A DNA stretch of 18,504 nt from Spirogloea muscicola (lineage: Eukaryota > Streptophyta > Zygnematophyceae > Spirogloeales > Spirogloeaceae): the NCBI GenBank assembly GCA_009602725.1, contig WELB01000359.1, positions 66,075 through 84,578 on the forward strand, read 5' to 3'. Shown piece by piece: positions 9,161 to 18,504 of this stretch. Every line of letters begins with the position of its first letter. Position 1 is the first letter of the stretch. Both the position numbers and the translations under genes were made by a program. Below the pieces are notes generated by a model. The model ran no database searches, had not been told where the DNA came from, and saw only the letters and a program-made list of their open reading frames with translations.

Positions 9161-12100
9161 CTAAATGAACGTGCGCAGAAAGACTTCCATCGCTTCATCA
9201 TGTCGATGCCTTTTCTCCACCTCTGCAGCTTCTATGAGATCTGCTTGACTGATCTTTCTCTTCACCTCCTCACGCAGTGCCGCCTGGTCGAGTAACATCA
9301 ACAAGGTCAAACGACCGTCGAAAGAACATTCTATTGATGTAAAGGACATCATTCTGGCATGAGAGAGTCATCCTAGAGAGGTGTTACCTTAGCAGCCGCA
9401 CGAACGGTTGCAGAACTAATGGGATTACTGGTGAATTCGAAACGTCGCCCCAATTCCTCAAAGTCCACATCTTCGGACAGAGGCACCTACACACATTTAC
9501 ATCCTCTTGTGAGCCCGTATGACTATATGACGACCACTTTCCAAGATGGTACATCAAGATGAAGATTGTACGCCCAGCCATTGCAAACATGTAGCTTGCA
9601 AGTAAACCTTTGCAGGCAGAAGTGTACGCCACATGCGGGCACGAACAGCCGCATCTGGTTGCTTGAACTCTACAACATGCTTCAGCCGCCTGACCAACTC
9701 GGAATCCAGACGGTGGATCATCCCTGCCTGCAGACACGTGGCAGCTTAACAACTTAGCCAGGTGGCTTCTTCAGGACCAAGAGCTGCACAGAGCCAAGTA
9801 TTGGCACGGGGGCTTTGTGATGGAGCTGTCAAATCAAACTTGCTGCTGCTACTGCTGCGTACAATTGGAAAACCTTGCATCCCAGATTCTACTTAGCAAG
9901 CATTAAGTTGCATCAACAGCCCAAGCCGTCCAGCCCGCCTCCAATGTGGAGAACAACCTGTGCATGATTTGCAATCAAGATGCAGAGCCCCGGGAAGCGC
10001 TCAAGCTCATGGAGGACAAGCCCTATTGCTCGTGGGGCCCAGACAGATACACTGCCAATGCTTCCCTCCTCCTCAGATGCCATTATCTACATGTGAGTAA
10101 CAGGTCTTTAATATTCAAAGGGAGACTCAGGTTGTTGCAGCAGTTCTTTGGTAGCTTACAAGCACTTGACATGCAAACTATAGACCCACGTTGAAGCGCA
10201 CTAAATTTGACCAACCAAAGCACCCTCTTGCCTCATAGGAAGTTGAGTACATCTCCATGGAATGTGAAGGCTGAAGGTGAATTGCACCTGAAAATCGTCG
10301 AGAACGAGGACAGCATCCATGAGGCGAGCATCTTTGAAGACTGCTCCAATGCTACTGCCCTTTTCTCCACCTTCTCGCACCAGTAGCTGAGCACAGTTTA
10401 CCACCTGGACCAATTTGCAATCCAATTGCAATTGAAACTCGGGACAAAGAAACTGGCTACAACCGGTTAGCTCGACTTGGCTATTCATGAAATGGGCCAC
10501 AGACACAATATTCACACGAGCATTCAATATAGCGAACAAAGCAGAAATCCACCTATCTGTCATGTATTTGTGCAATTTGCAGAGGTCTCAAGCAAAGGAG
10601 AAGGTTGCCTTGAGTGGCCGACCAAGCTCAAAACCAAGAGCAGCAGCAGCTGACGACTTTCCAGTGCCGTGTGCGCCCCAGAACAAGCACGCCGCCCCAA
10701 GGCGGCTGTTATCAAACTCCCATTGGCCTACCAGCACCCCCCTGGCCTTCTCAAACTCCACCAATGCCGCCATGTTGGCACGCAAGCTGGTGCTGAGCTG
10801 CAGGCTATCGAGGCCGGTGGTGGGCACCACCCGATGACTGAATGACTTCATCTGCCACAAACAGGGGGGCAAGGCCAACATCACAGATGCCCAGGGCTGC
10901 TGAAAATGGTAGCCAAGACCCAGCGAGTGACGAACGGAACGGGCCCAACAGTAGCCAAGTGGGAGGCAGAGTGCGTCCCTCGCTCTCAGAGCTCAACATG
11001 ATGAAATGCCAGGGTTGCCCGGCACATCACTTTGAGTCATCATTTAGATGGGTTTGGGCCAGCTGGCCCACTGCGTGACTACTAAGAGCTTGACCAGCTC
11101 GATTGGTCGAGACCGAGGACCAGAGCTTGCCAAGATGTACTGACACTGACCACACGAGGCAAGGAGCAGACACGAACTTAGAGTCGAGGCCATACCTGGA
11201 GGCTGCCCCTCATTTGGAGACTGCACCCCTCCATGATGTCAGCCATGGTGACAAGAGGCTTGACGGCATCCCGTGATATAGCTTGCAGAAGAGCACTCAT
11301 TGCTGCATTCTTGATGTAACCTCCTGTCAGCTCATACCTGTGGGACGAAGGTTCCAGCTTCAGCTCTGCACTACGACCGACCAAGGTGCATTGCAATTCT
11401 GGACAGCAGATTCTTCCAAGGCCATCTCTAGCTATGGTGGGCGATGCTGCTTGCCGGAAGCCAGACGCTCTTGAATAACAATCACCAACCTCAGGGCTAT
11501 CAGGTCCCAGTCAATGTCAACACTAAGGGGCAAGCGGGCCGTTACAAGCTTCCAGATCTTCCGCCTCTGTATGTGATCTGGGGGGCGAAACTCACTCACG
11601 CACCTGGCAGGTGACCAGCAAAGAGCCACTTTACTAAGAAAAGTGACTTTGTAAGTGCAGCTGCTGCTATTTGTAGCTATACAAGATAGCATGCAAAGGT
11701 AGTGAACTAGCGATGAAAGGCCACATGTTTGGTACTGACCCAAGCCTAACTGCCAACTCGTCCATCGACAAAGCCGTGCAGCACCTGTATATGAACAAAA
11801 AACATAGGCAAATGCTAGTGCAATTTCATTGCTTGGACATACATTATTCGCCGATGCATGGCTTCGTCAAGATCAAGGGGCCGGTTGGTGGCAAGCATGA
11901 TAATTCCTTCGTGCTTCTCAATCTCAGTGAGCAGGGAGCTCAAAACCGCGTCTCCCCCCCTCTCCCTCTGAATGGTTGCAGGAAGCAGCCAATAAGCATG
12001 TGTTGAGTGTCTACAGCCTGAGGAGGTGCTCATGAGTGAAAGAGCACAACAGGAGAAGCAGTACGACCAATGCGCACCTGAGCAAAGATGGCTTCACACT

Positions 12101-15100
12101 CGTCAAAGAAAAGAATGGCATCATTCATCTCAGCCTCCCTGAATAATCCTCGCAAATTGCTGCTCTGATCCTCGTCCCTACTGCGCAGACCAGAACCAGG
12201 AGAGTAGAGCGACTGAAAGTCCACTAGGAGTACCCGCTTGCCTGCAGTCATAGACACCATCAGGGGACAAGCTGAGCTCGGCACTACTCCTTGGAGTGAC
12301 AAGGCAAGGAACGACTTCATTGCAACTGCACCTGCCAAGTTTGTCAAGAGGAATGTCTGAAAAAGAGCAACAAAGAAAGTCAACAAAAAGACAGCAAGGA
12401 CACAAAAAGAATGGAAAGGGCTGCTATGGTAAGTGCAATGCTTGGTACTGCCGTGCAGGCAGACCTAGGTAATGTGCCACAGCATTGACAGTCATCGTCT
12501 TTCCAGTGCCAGAGGCCCCACTGAGAAGTACCACCAGGCCAGCCCCAGAAGTGGTGTCATCCATGCCAGCAGTCTTCCTATATGTCCTGAATTTGCCAAA
12601 ATTCTCTACACTCCGCACAAGCAGCTCCTTCTGCTCCTCTGGAAGGACCACCTGCTCCATGCCAACCTGCAAGGGTTGACAAGGTCTAGTCAACCCAATG
12701 CACAACCAGACTGCTTTGACTTGTACACTGCCTCTGAATTGTGATAATAATTAGATGGACTTTGCTGACACACAAGGTGTGCTCAACTGTCTGCCGTCAA
12801 CGTGGAACTTCAACAACCAACAGTCATATTAGTGACCTTGCGAAAGTAGGAAAGCATTCGCAACATGTCAAATTGCACAGACCCTACCAACTTGTACTAC
12901 TTGCCAGTACAAGCACCAGCAGTGGCCTCCAGAGTAATTACCACGACGATAGGGTCATTGTTGACATGAAAGAGACATGCTCGGAGATCAGAAGCTGGAG
13001 CACATGACAGGGCATATCTCAGCAGAAGCTGACACATCCTTACCTTTGGGGTGTACAGGTGGGAGCCTTCAATAAGCTCTGTGATCTCTGTGTCAAGGCC
13101 AGCAATCCAGTCCAGGAGCCTCCTGTCCAACTCTAGCTGCTGCTCCATCAGATCGCCGCTTCCCCTCGCATACAAAGAGCTCTTCACCTTGACCAATCCC
13201 TTGGCCACCAACTTAGACGACTTGTAGAAGTACTTGCGCGCAAGCACCTGCCAGGCATTTTCAGTGGGTAAATTTGCAACAACTGCGACAAGTGCACCAT
13301 TGGCAAGCAACCAAGTAGATCACAATGCAGCAGCCAGCCTCACCTGCTCCTTGAAAGACTCGAACTGCACTGTCAAGACGTCCTTGACCTACACCATGGA
13401 AAAGCAAGCTTAGCTTGACATAGCTATGATCGAGATGATAATGTCAAGGAGCGACATGAGTATTTCCCTCAAGGAGCTTACAACAATGTACCTCAAGTCA
13501 TTTTTGTGGCATCTGTCAACAAAATCATACTGTCACAGATGCCTTGGCTAGTGTGTCATTTTATACTGATCAACTTATGTCCTTTGTATCTGTAAGAGAG
13601 GCTGGATTACATTCACCAGCATTCCATATGTAAACATAACCACCTATAGGTATAAGTTGCACCTACAATTTTTCTGGTGGGGTCTGTGTATAAGCTCAGG
13701 TGTAAAAGGTACCAAAGGAGAAGAGACAAACTCGACGGACATATTGTCTGATACCTGCACCCCGTCTGCAGCTCGCCTGTAGGAGCCCTCGCCATCCACT
13801 TCAAAGGCACCTTTCACCAAGGGTGAGATCGCCAACCCTGTGCCCTGCCTGGCTTGTCAGCTACCCAGCACACAAGAAGAATCATAACAAATCTGGCAAC
13901 ATTGCACGGTCACTTGAGCTGTGTAGACCAATTGAATCAAAGCTGTGACCTGTTGGACCACTTCCTTAGCACTTTCCGACAGCCCCTTCATTCAACACCT
14001 CATCCAACTCAATGTTGGAGGAGCTCACCAACAAGCATCAGGACGACGAACTTCTCAAAGTCATCCAGTCCCAGCTTTCTTGCAAGTGCCTGCAAATTCA
14101 GCTTGACATATATCTGGCTGTTAACAAGCCTTGTAAGCTTAGAGGCTTGCAGTGACACTAGCGCACGCACATTCCAATGAACATAGCAAGCTGAGAACGA
14201 GAGGTGGACTTTCGGTGAAATTTGCCAACAGAGGCAACATAGCAGGTGCCCAATGTCTTCAAGACATCTTGAGTACGTTTTGCTGCAAAGAGAAGCCAAG
14301 CGCTTTTCTACACGAAATGACAGAGTGCTGCGACACTACTTGGGTGTACTCGTCTTAGAGGCATGGTCAGAGATCCCGGCTGAACCTCTAGACGAGGCAG
14401 TTGGTACAATGCCACAGCAAGTTCTGTGGCCCGCAAGCGTTCCTGAAGCCGCGACTGTGCAAATCTCAGCTTGGCGCGGAGCTCTCTTATGTTGGAGGTC
14501 TGCAATGGAGGTAGCAAAATCAAGCTGTCAACCCCTTGTAACATGAAGCTGCCAGGCTACTAGAGAAGAGCGAAGGAGCTACTTTCTAGTGACCAGCAGC
14601 TGAGTGTTCTCAGAAGTGCTGCATGCACTGCCATGGAATGCGAGGGCGAGTGCAAGTACAGGATGCTCAGGGACGACTTGCGCAGCTCTCCCAGACTGCG
14701 GAATGACGTGAGAGCAAATCAGTAGACTGCTCTGATTTCCACTTAGAGGGACGTGCCTTGGATGGGCGATCGAACCAGGCTCTCTCGTCAGTGCCTGCCT
14801 CCTTCATGTCCTCTTTGTGCCGGGCTCTGGCTATTCGCAGCATCAGCGACAGGACCTGCATCTTTTTGCTGCATTTAAGTATTCCTCATGGTGGTAGGAG
14901 TCCATTCATCCACCAAGTAGCACAAAAAGCAGGATGTTGACAAAGAGTTCATCTCTTGCAAATGATTGCCTCGTCTACCTGGAAAGCATCATCAAGATAC
15001 TCGAGGCTGGACTTGTACAATCCAAGCTGCTCATCACCATCCAAAGGCCCACTTGCATCCTCATTGCCTCTGGAGCTCTCCGAAGCCAGCGCCGCTGTGT

Positions 15101-17654
15101 GATTGCCAGCTACCGCTGCGCTGCTGCGTGGAGTGCCTGGCCCCGAGTCGCTCGCCTGTGGGGGGCTATGACGCACTGGGCCATGCTTGGCCATCTTAGC
15201 ACCCACGCTCTGCTCTAGCTGCCGCAGCTGGGAAGCAATATCCCCATCAAGCTCCTCCTCCTCCTGCTCCTCGACATCTGCAGCTCACCTCAGCTGATTA
15301 TTAGTAAATGGTGGCAAGTGCTGACAGCTATGAATAGCCACCCATTGGACAGGTGACTTGAGGGTATTGGTAAGCTCATCTGACCACTTGTCATCGCATC
15401 CGGAAGGATGCGGTTGGCTGGAGCTGCTGGGCCAACGCCAAGCTGTACTGCATCCTCAGACTCGAGGCTGAGCCCAGTCTCCATCCCCTTCGCCAACGGT
15501 GCTCCGGAGTCCTGGCAGAGCAGGGTGCTAATCAGCAGTGAGACAAGCTGCTCCATAAACAGGCTGTAATTACGTTTTCTAATCAAGTTTTGACCAAAAC
15601 AGGCAGGACTCCTCCACCACCTCCAGCAAATTTTGTCGTGTCACAATACGCATACCATTTGATGCACAAAGGGCCCCGACTCCACATGCAGTGACCCTTT
15701 GCACAAGTCATCATGCACAGCTACTGAGCTTAGGGCTGAGGGCTAGCCTGGGAGCTTCCACCAAGCACCGAGAGAAGCTCTGTGTGGGTGAGCTTGAGCC
15801 GCTGCTCACTTGTAATGGACCGCCCGAGCAGCACAGCTACAGCCTCTCTTGTCATCCTCAGGTTTTTGTCTTCATACTCATCCTAACATAGACCGGGCTC
15901 CAACATCAAGGCTTCAGTGCAAGCATAAGAGTTGAGTACGGGCAAGGTGTGGCACGCAATCTTGACACAAAGTTGGGCTTAACCCCAGTATGGACTGCCA
16001 ATAACTTGAGCTTAACCCCATCATTGCCTGAGAGAGCCTGACAACAAATGGTCGCCCAAGGAGTAGACCAACTATTATCTGAAGGCACTGAGCCAGATAG
16101 ACATCTCCTGAGTAAGCTGAATGATGTCTCAACAGGGTGGTGCTTTGGAGGCACTCTGAGAGCATGACTGAGGAACCTGTCAATTTCCAGAAGCATAAGC
16201 GCCGAGCATGCTTGCAGGACACTGCAAAGCAGGCTGATGCAGGGCCACTTCTTCATGCACTTGAGAGATTCTGCCTGCACCCTTGGGTGAAGGACCTTGT
16301 GGGCTTTGAGGTGTGACTCCCAGATGGGTGATGAGGGGCACGTCCATGGAGTGACCATGGTTCGTCACCATGACAGAGGGCTTTGAGGTGTGACTCCCAG
16401 ATGGGTGAAGAGGGGCACGTCCATGGGGAAATCATGGTTCGTCACCATGACAGAGGGAACTGACACGGCCAGAAAGGGAGCCTGCAGCTGCTGGAGCAGG
16501 AAAGGGGCATGTTGGGAGGGAGGTCTGCTGTCGAGAGAGCAAAGCTGAGGTCTCGAGAGAGCAAAGCTGAGGTCCTGTTTGTGAGGTGGAGTTCTGGCCT
16601 CCAAGTGTAGGTATGCCTACCCCTTGCTCGACGATGATGCCATCCACCATGTGCAGCCTCTTCTCAGCGACAAAGTTTTCCAAGTCCAGGGTGCTCATGC
16701 TGCACAGCTCCAGGTGCGATTCCTTGTCATCGTACTTGCCTCCTGCAGCACATGCACGGGAGCAAAGGGAAGGAGGGGATGCTGAGAATGCAGGTAAGTG
16801 AGGCTTCTGGAGGAGTGTGGATGACCTCCTCGGCAGACCTCGCACTGGTGCAGAGGACTTGCACAGAGACTGGTTGCCATGGCTACTAAAGGAACAAAGC
16901 AGCTCAGGAGAGACCGTATGCATGTCGATGAGGTGACTAACGGCCGCAGTGCCCGGGAGGATTGAGTGCATGTGCAGATACCAAAGGCACTCCGCAGGCT
17001 CTGCGAGACAGTGGCGCAGCGGACAAAGAGGAGCTGGAAGAGGTCAGCCTCGCGCGGCGTGAGTCGGTAGCGGTCGACGACGCGGAGGACGAGCGGCAGG
17101 CTGCCCGGGCGCGCGTCCGCCAGCCGCGCCTGCGCCCGAGCCTCCACCTCGGCCAGCAGATTGTCCAAGAGCCGAAAGGCGCTCAGCCTGCGAGGTACGT
17201 GCACGAGAGCACCTCGGCAGTGTCAGCAGAGTGAGCCGTTGGCCAGCACACACCAGCCTGAGCCTCGAGCCCAAGCCAGGGCTCGAGATGGAGTCAGAGT
17301 CGCCAGGCCGACATACCAGTCTGGCTGTGGCTGCCCCCACGGCTGTGACAAGAGGACGTGGCGAAGCTCGGAGGGCGAGCAGGCGAGAGGGAAGCGGGCG
17401 AAGGGGAGGACTGGCCTGGAAGCGGGAGAGGCGGCCGCGTCGTCGGCAGCGGGGCCCGCCGCGACGGCGCGGCGCAGCGCGCGGAGGGCCTCGACACGGA
17501 GTGCGCGCAGCGCCAGCCGCAGCTCCAGGTGCGCCAGCCACGCGGCATCGGAGAAAGGGGCCGGGGGCACCACGCCGTCGAGCTCGGGCGCGAAATCCGC
17601 CAGAAGCGCCAGCAGCTCAGGGCTCCGCGCCGGCGTGGGCGCCGCGGCCGCCAT
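9161..17654 (-). CDS. Twin AAA+ ATPase with a duplicated N-terminal domain, 24 exons
   Basis: Minus-strand exons: 17654-17317, 17187-16982, 16742-16621, 15882-15769, 15511-15385, 15277-14979, 14855-14743, 14695-14629, 14499-14386, 14089-14029, 13837-13755, 13388-13344, 13247-13044, 12666-12465, 12241-12078, 11967-11843, 11603-11490, 11337-11196, 10851-10609, 10404-10288, 10086-9958, 9727-9608, 9486-9388, 9283-9161. They total 3471 nt (1156 residues plus stop) with all phases matching. N-domain 1 spans about 39-260 and N-domain 2 about 396-631. AAA1: Walker A GASGTGKT (681-688), Walker B ILFFDE (741-746), sensor 1 ATN (N781), HRRI finger (791-794), sensor-2-like GGYIKN (838-843). AAA2: Walker A GAHGTGKS (939-946), Walker B VLVLDD (993-998; second acid D, not E), sensor 1 IAN (N1040), LVRRLK finger, sensor 2 region TSNPIS. 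The 270-390 linker is acidic and low-complexity. The order of parts resembles bacterial AAA+ proteins with an N-terminal winged-helix-like domain; the partner is unknown. Exons 4, 7 and 8 have uncertain donors. Confidence 0.88.
16303..16456 (+). repeat. Two tandem copies of a 77-bp unit inside an AAA+ intron
   Basis: Unit 1 is 16303-16379 and unit 2 is 16380-16456, with only a handful of mismatches. Each begins GCTTTGAGGTGTGACTCCCA and ends ATGGTTCGTCACCATGACAG plus AGG. The pair sits in the 738-base third intron (16620-15883), so it does not affect the protein. Confidence 0.9.
16529..16572 (+). repeat. 22-bp tandem duplication in the same intron
   Basis: Two copies, 16529-16550 and 16551-16572, share CGAGAGAGCAAAGCTGAGG and differ at one base. 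With the 77-bp pair this makes the third AAA+ intron locally duplication-prone. Confidence 0.9.
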
Positions 17655-17713
17655 GGCGTGCGCCCGGCCCGGGCAGCACCGGGGCCACTCCTGTTCCTCC
17701 TGGCTTTGACAAA

Positions 17714-18282
17714 GAAGAAAGTGCTCGCCCATTGAGAATAGGGGCTGGAACAACCAGCCCGAAAAAGAATGAACAGAGTACGAGAAGGGGGCCAGGGGAA
17801 GCGCTAAGAAACAGAAACAAAGCTGCTACGAGACACTCAGTAACCCCTGCTAAGCAGCCGCAGATCAGAGAAGCTGGGCTCCTGGAAATGAGGAAGAAAG
17901 TGCTCGCCCATTGAGAATAGGGGCTGGAACAACCAGCCCGAAAAAGAATGAACAGAGTACGAGAAGGGGGCCAGGGGAAGAAAGTGCTCGCCCATTGAGA
18001 ATAGGGGCTGGAACAACCAGCCCGAAAAAGAATGAACAGAGTACGAGAAGGGGGCCAGGGGAAGCGCTAAGTAACAGAAACAAAGCTGCTACGAGACACT
18101 CAGTAACCCCTGCTGAGCAGCCGCAGATCAGAGATGCTGGGCCCCTGGCCAGAGCCAGAGGCAGCAGCGAGGGCTCTGCCGGCACGAAGGTGCAGCGCCC
18201 GGGCCATGGACCTCTGCAGCGAGACGGCCAGGCGCATTTGACAAAGCACATTTCCTTTTGGTGGAAATGAAACATCTGCCAA
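17714..18282 (-). repeat. Tandem array of the repeat family next to the AAA+ start, with the longest coding end
   Basis: Units begin at 17714 (179 bp, full), 17893 (84 bp, tail only) and 17977 (full), nearly identical where they overlap. Each opens on the plus strand with GAAGAAAGTGCTCGCCC and holds the hairpin GGGCTGGAACAACCAGCCC. Read on the minus strand, both full units end with SDLRLLSRGY and a stop (17839-17837 and 18102-18100). The rightmost unit extends upstream in frame to an ATG at 18282 and contains LQRSMARALHLRAGRALA, matching copy 2 at the protein level. It has no intron and is cut off from any longer reading frame. The array starts only 60 bases upstream of the AAA+ start codon. 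Confidence 0.85.
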
Positions 18283-18299
18283 GCGTGTTTTGAAGAGAG

Positions 18300-18504
18300 G
18301 CCCCTTCGCACCACCTTTGTCAAAAGCATTTGTCCATTCTTTTCGGGCTGGCTTTTCACAGCCCTTTTCTTGCCCATTCCTTTGGGCTGGCCTTTCTCAG
18401 CCACCAGTCAACCTGGCCGCGCTTCCTGTCCTTTTCACAGCCCCCATTGGGAGCCCTTCCAGGCCCCCCCTCCCCCCCCCCTTCTTGTACTCTGTTCATT
18501 CTTT
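18300..18504 (+). repeat. Plus-sense hairpin-bearing tails of the repeat family, leaving the window
   Basis: Three tail modules run head to tail. A TTGTCCATTCTTTTCGGGCTG box has a hairpin (stem 18345-18350 with 18359-18364); a second hairpin starts near 18384; a degenerate third follows the CACCAGTCAACCTGG linker. After a C-rich run (about 18464-18481), GTACTCTGTTCATTCTTT at the edge begins another module, the reverse of the array at 17714. This block therefore faces the array, making a large imperfect inverted arrangement around 18282. Confidence 0.75.

Noticed and set aside
9760-9845. Minus-strand segment reading FDLTAPSQSPRANTW as an extra AAA2 exon
   Set aside because: Joining exon 21 (ending at 9958) directly to 9727 restores the usual sensor 1 to arginine finger spacing; the extra segment would interrupt it.
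12385-12425. AAAAAGAATGGAAAGGGCTG resembling the repeat-family box
   Set aside because: No hairpin, linker or peptide end accompanies it, and it lies in an AAA+ intron rich in A and G; chance similarity is more likely.
14215-14300. Minus-strand segment reading RTQDVLKTLGTCYVASVGK with an AG before it, as an extra AAA+ exon
   Set aside because: Including it breaks the match between the two N-domains, whereas direct joining of 14386 to 14089 gives the family pattern LPRLEALARKLGL in phase.
17231-17914. Long plus-strand open frame, 227 codons
   Set aside because: It lies opposite the first AAA+ exon and runs into the repeat array. Its arginine/proline/alanine-rich text is the shadow of GC-rich coding sequence on the other strand.

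Overview
The window is nuclear DNA from a eukaryote with many small introns, most likely a green alga (Chlorophyta). Two things point that way. The first gene is the plant-type mitochondrial FAD glycerol-3-phosphate dehydrogenase (SDP6 type, no EF-hand tail). All three spliced genes have short, mostly GT-AG introns every 50-300 coding bases and alanine-rich GC-rich first exons. The organism call is inference; no rRNA or organelle marker is present.

Layout, left to right. 1-51 (minus) looks like the first 17 codons of a gene leaving the window, divergent from the next gene across a 254-base shared upstream region. 306-5272 (plus) is an 11-exon SDP6-type gene whose joined exons give exactly 629 residues. 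5674-6905 (minus) is a four-exon gene for a 242-residue membrane protein with the Tim17/Tim22/Tim23 pattern; it converges on SDP6. 6906-9160 has no convincing gene and is littered with truncated copies of one repeat family. 9161-17654 (minus) is a long gene that I resolve into 24 exons coding for about 1156 residues: two AAA+ ATPase modules preceded by two copies of an N-terminal helical/winged-helix-like domain of bacterial style. 17655-18504 is repeat again: an almost perfect tandem array of the same family lies directly upstream of the AAA+ start codon.

The most unusual content is (i) the repeat family. Several copies end in a short in-frame peptide of the form S-D-L-x-x-L-T/S-R-G-Y-stop with mostly silent differences, followed by a tail with a recurring GGGCTG...CAGCCC hairpin. 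That looks like the 3' end of a protein-coding mobile element, possibly a LINE-like retroposon. (ii) The AAA+ protein, with an internally duplicated N-domain and a second ATPase module whose Walker B and sensor 2 are altered.

The genes do not form an operon and no shared pathway is evident. SDP6 and the Tim17-like protein are both plausibly mitochondrial; the AAA+ protein has no recognised cellular role. Exon borders were placed by hand from reading frame, splice sites and family conservation; the least certain are those of AAA+ exons 4, 7 and 8.
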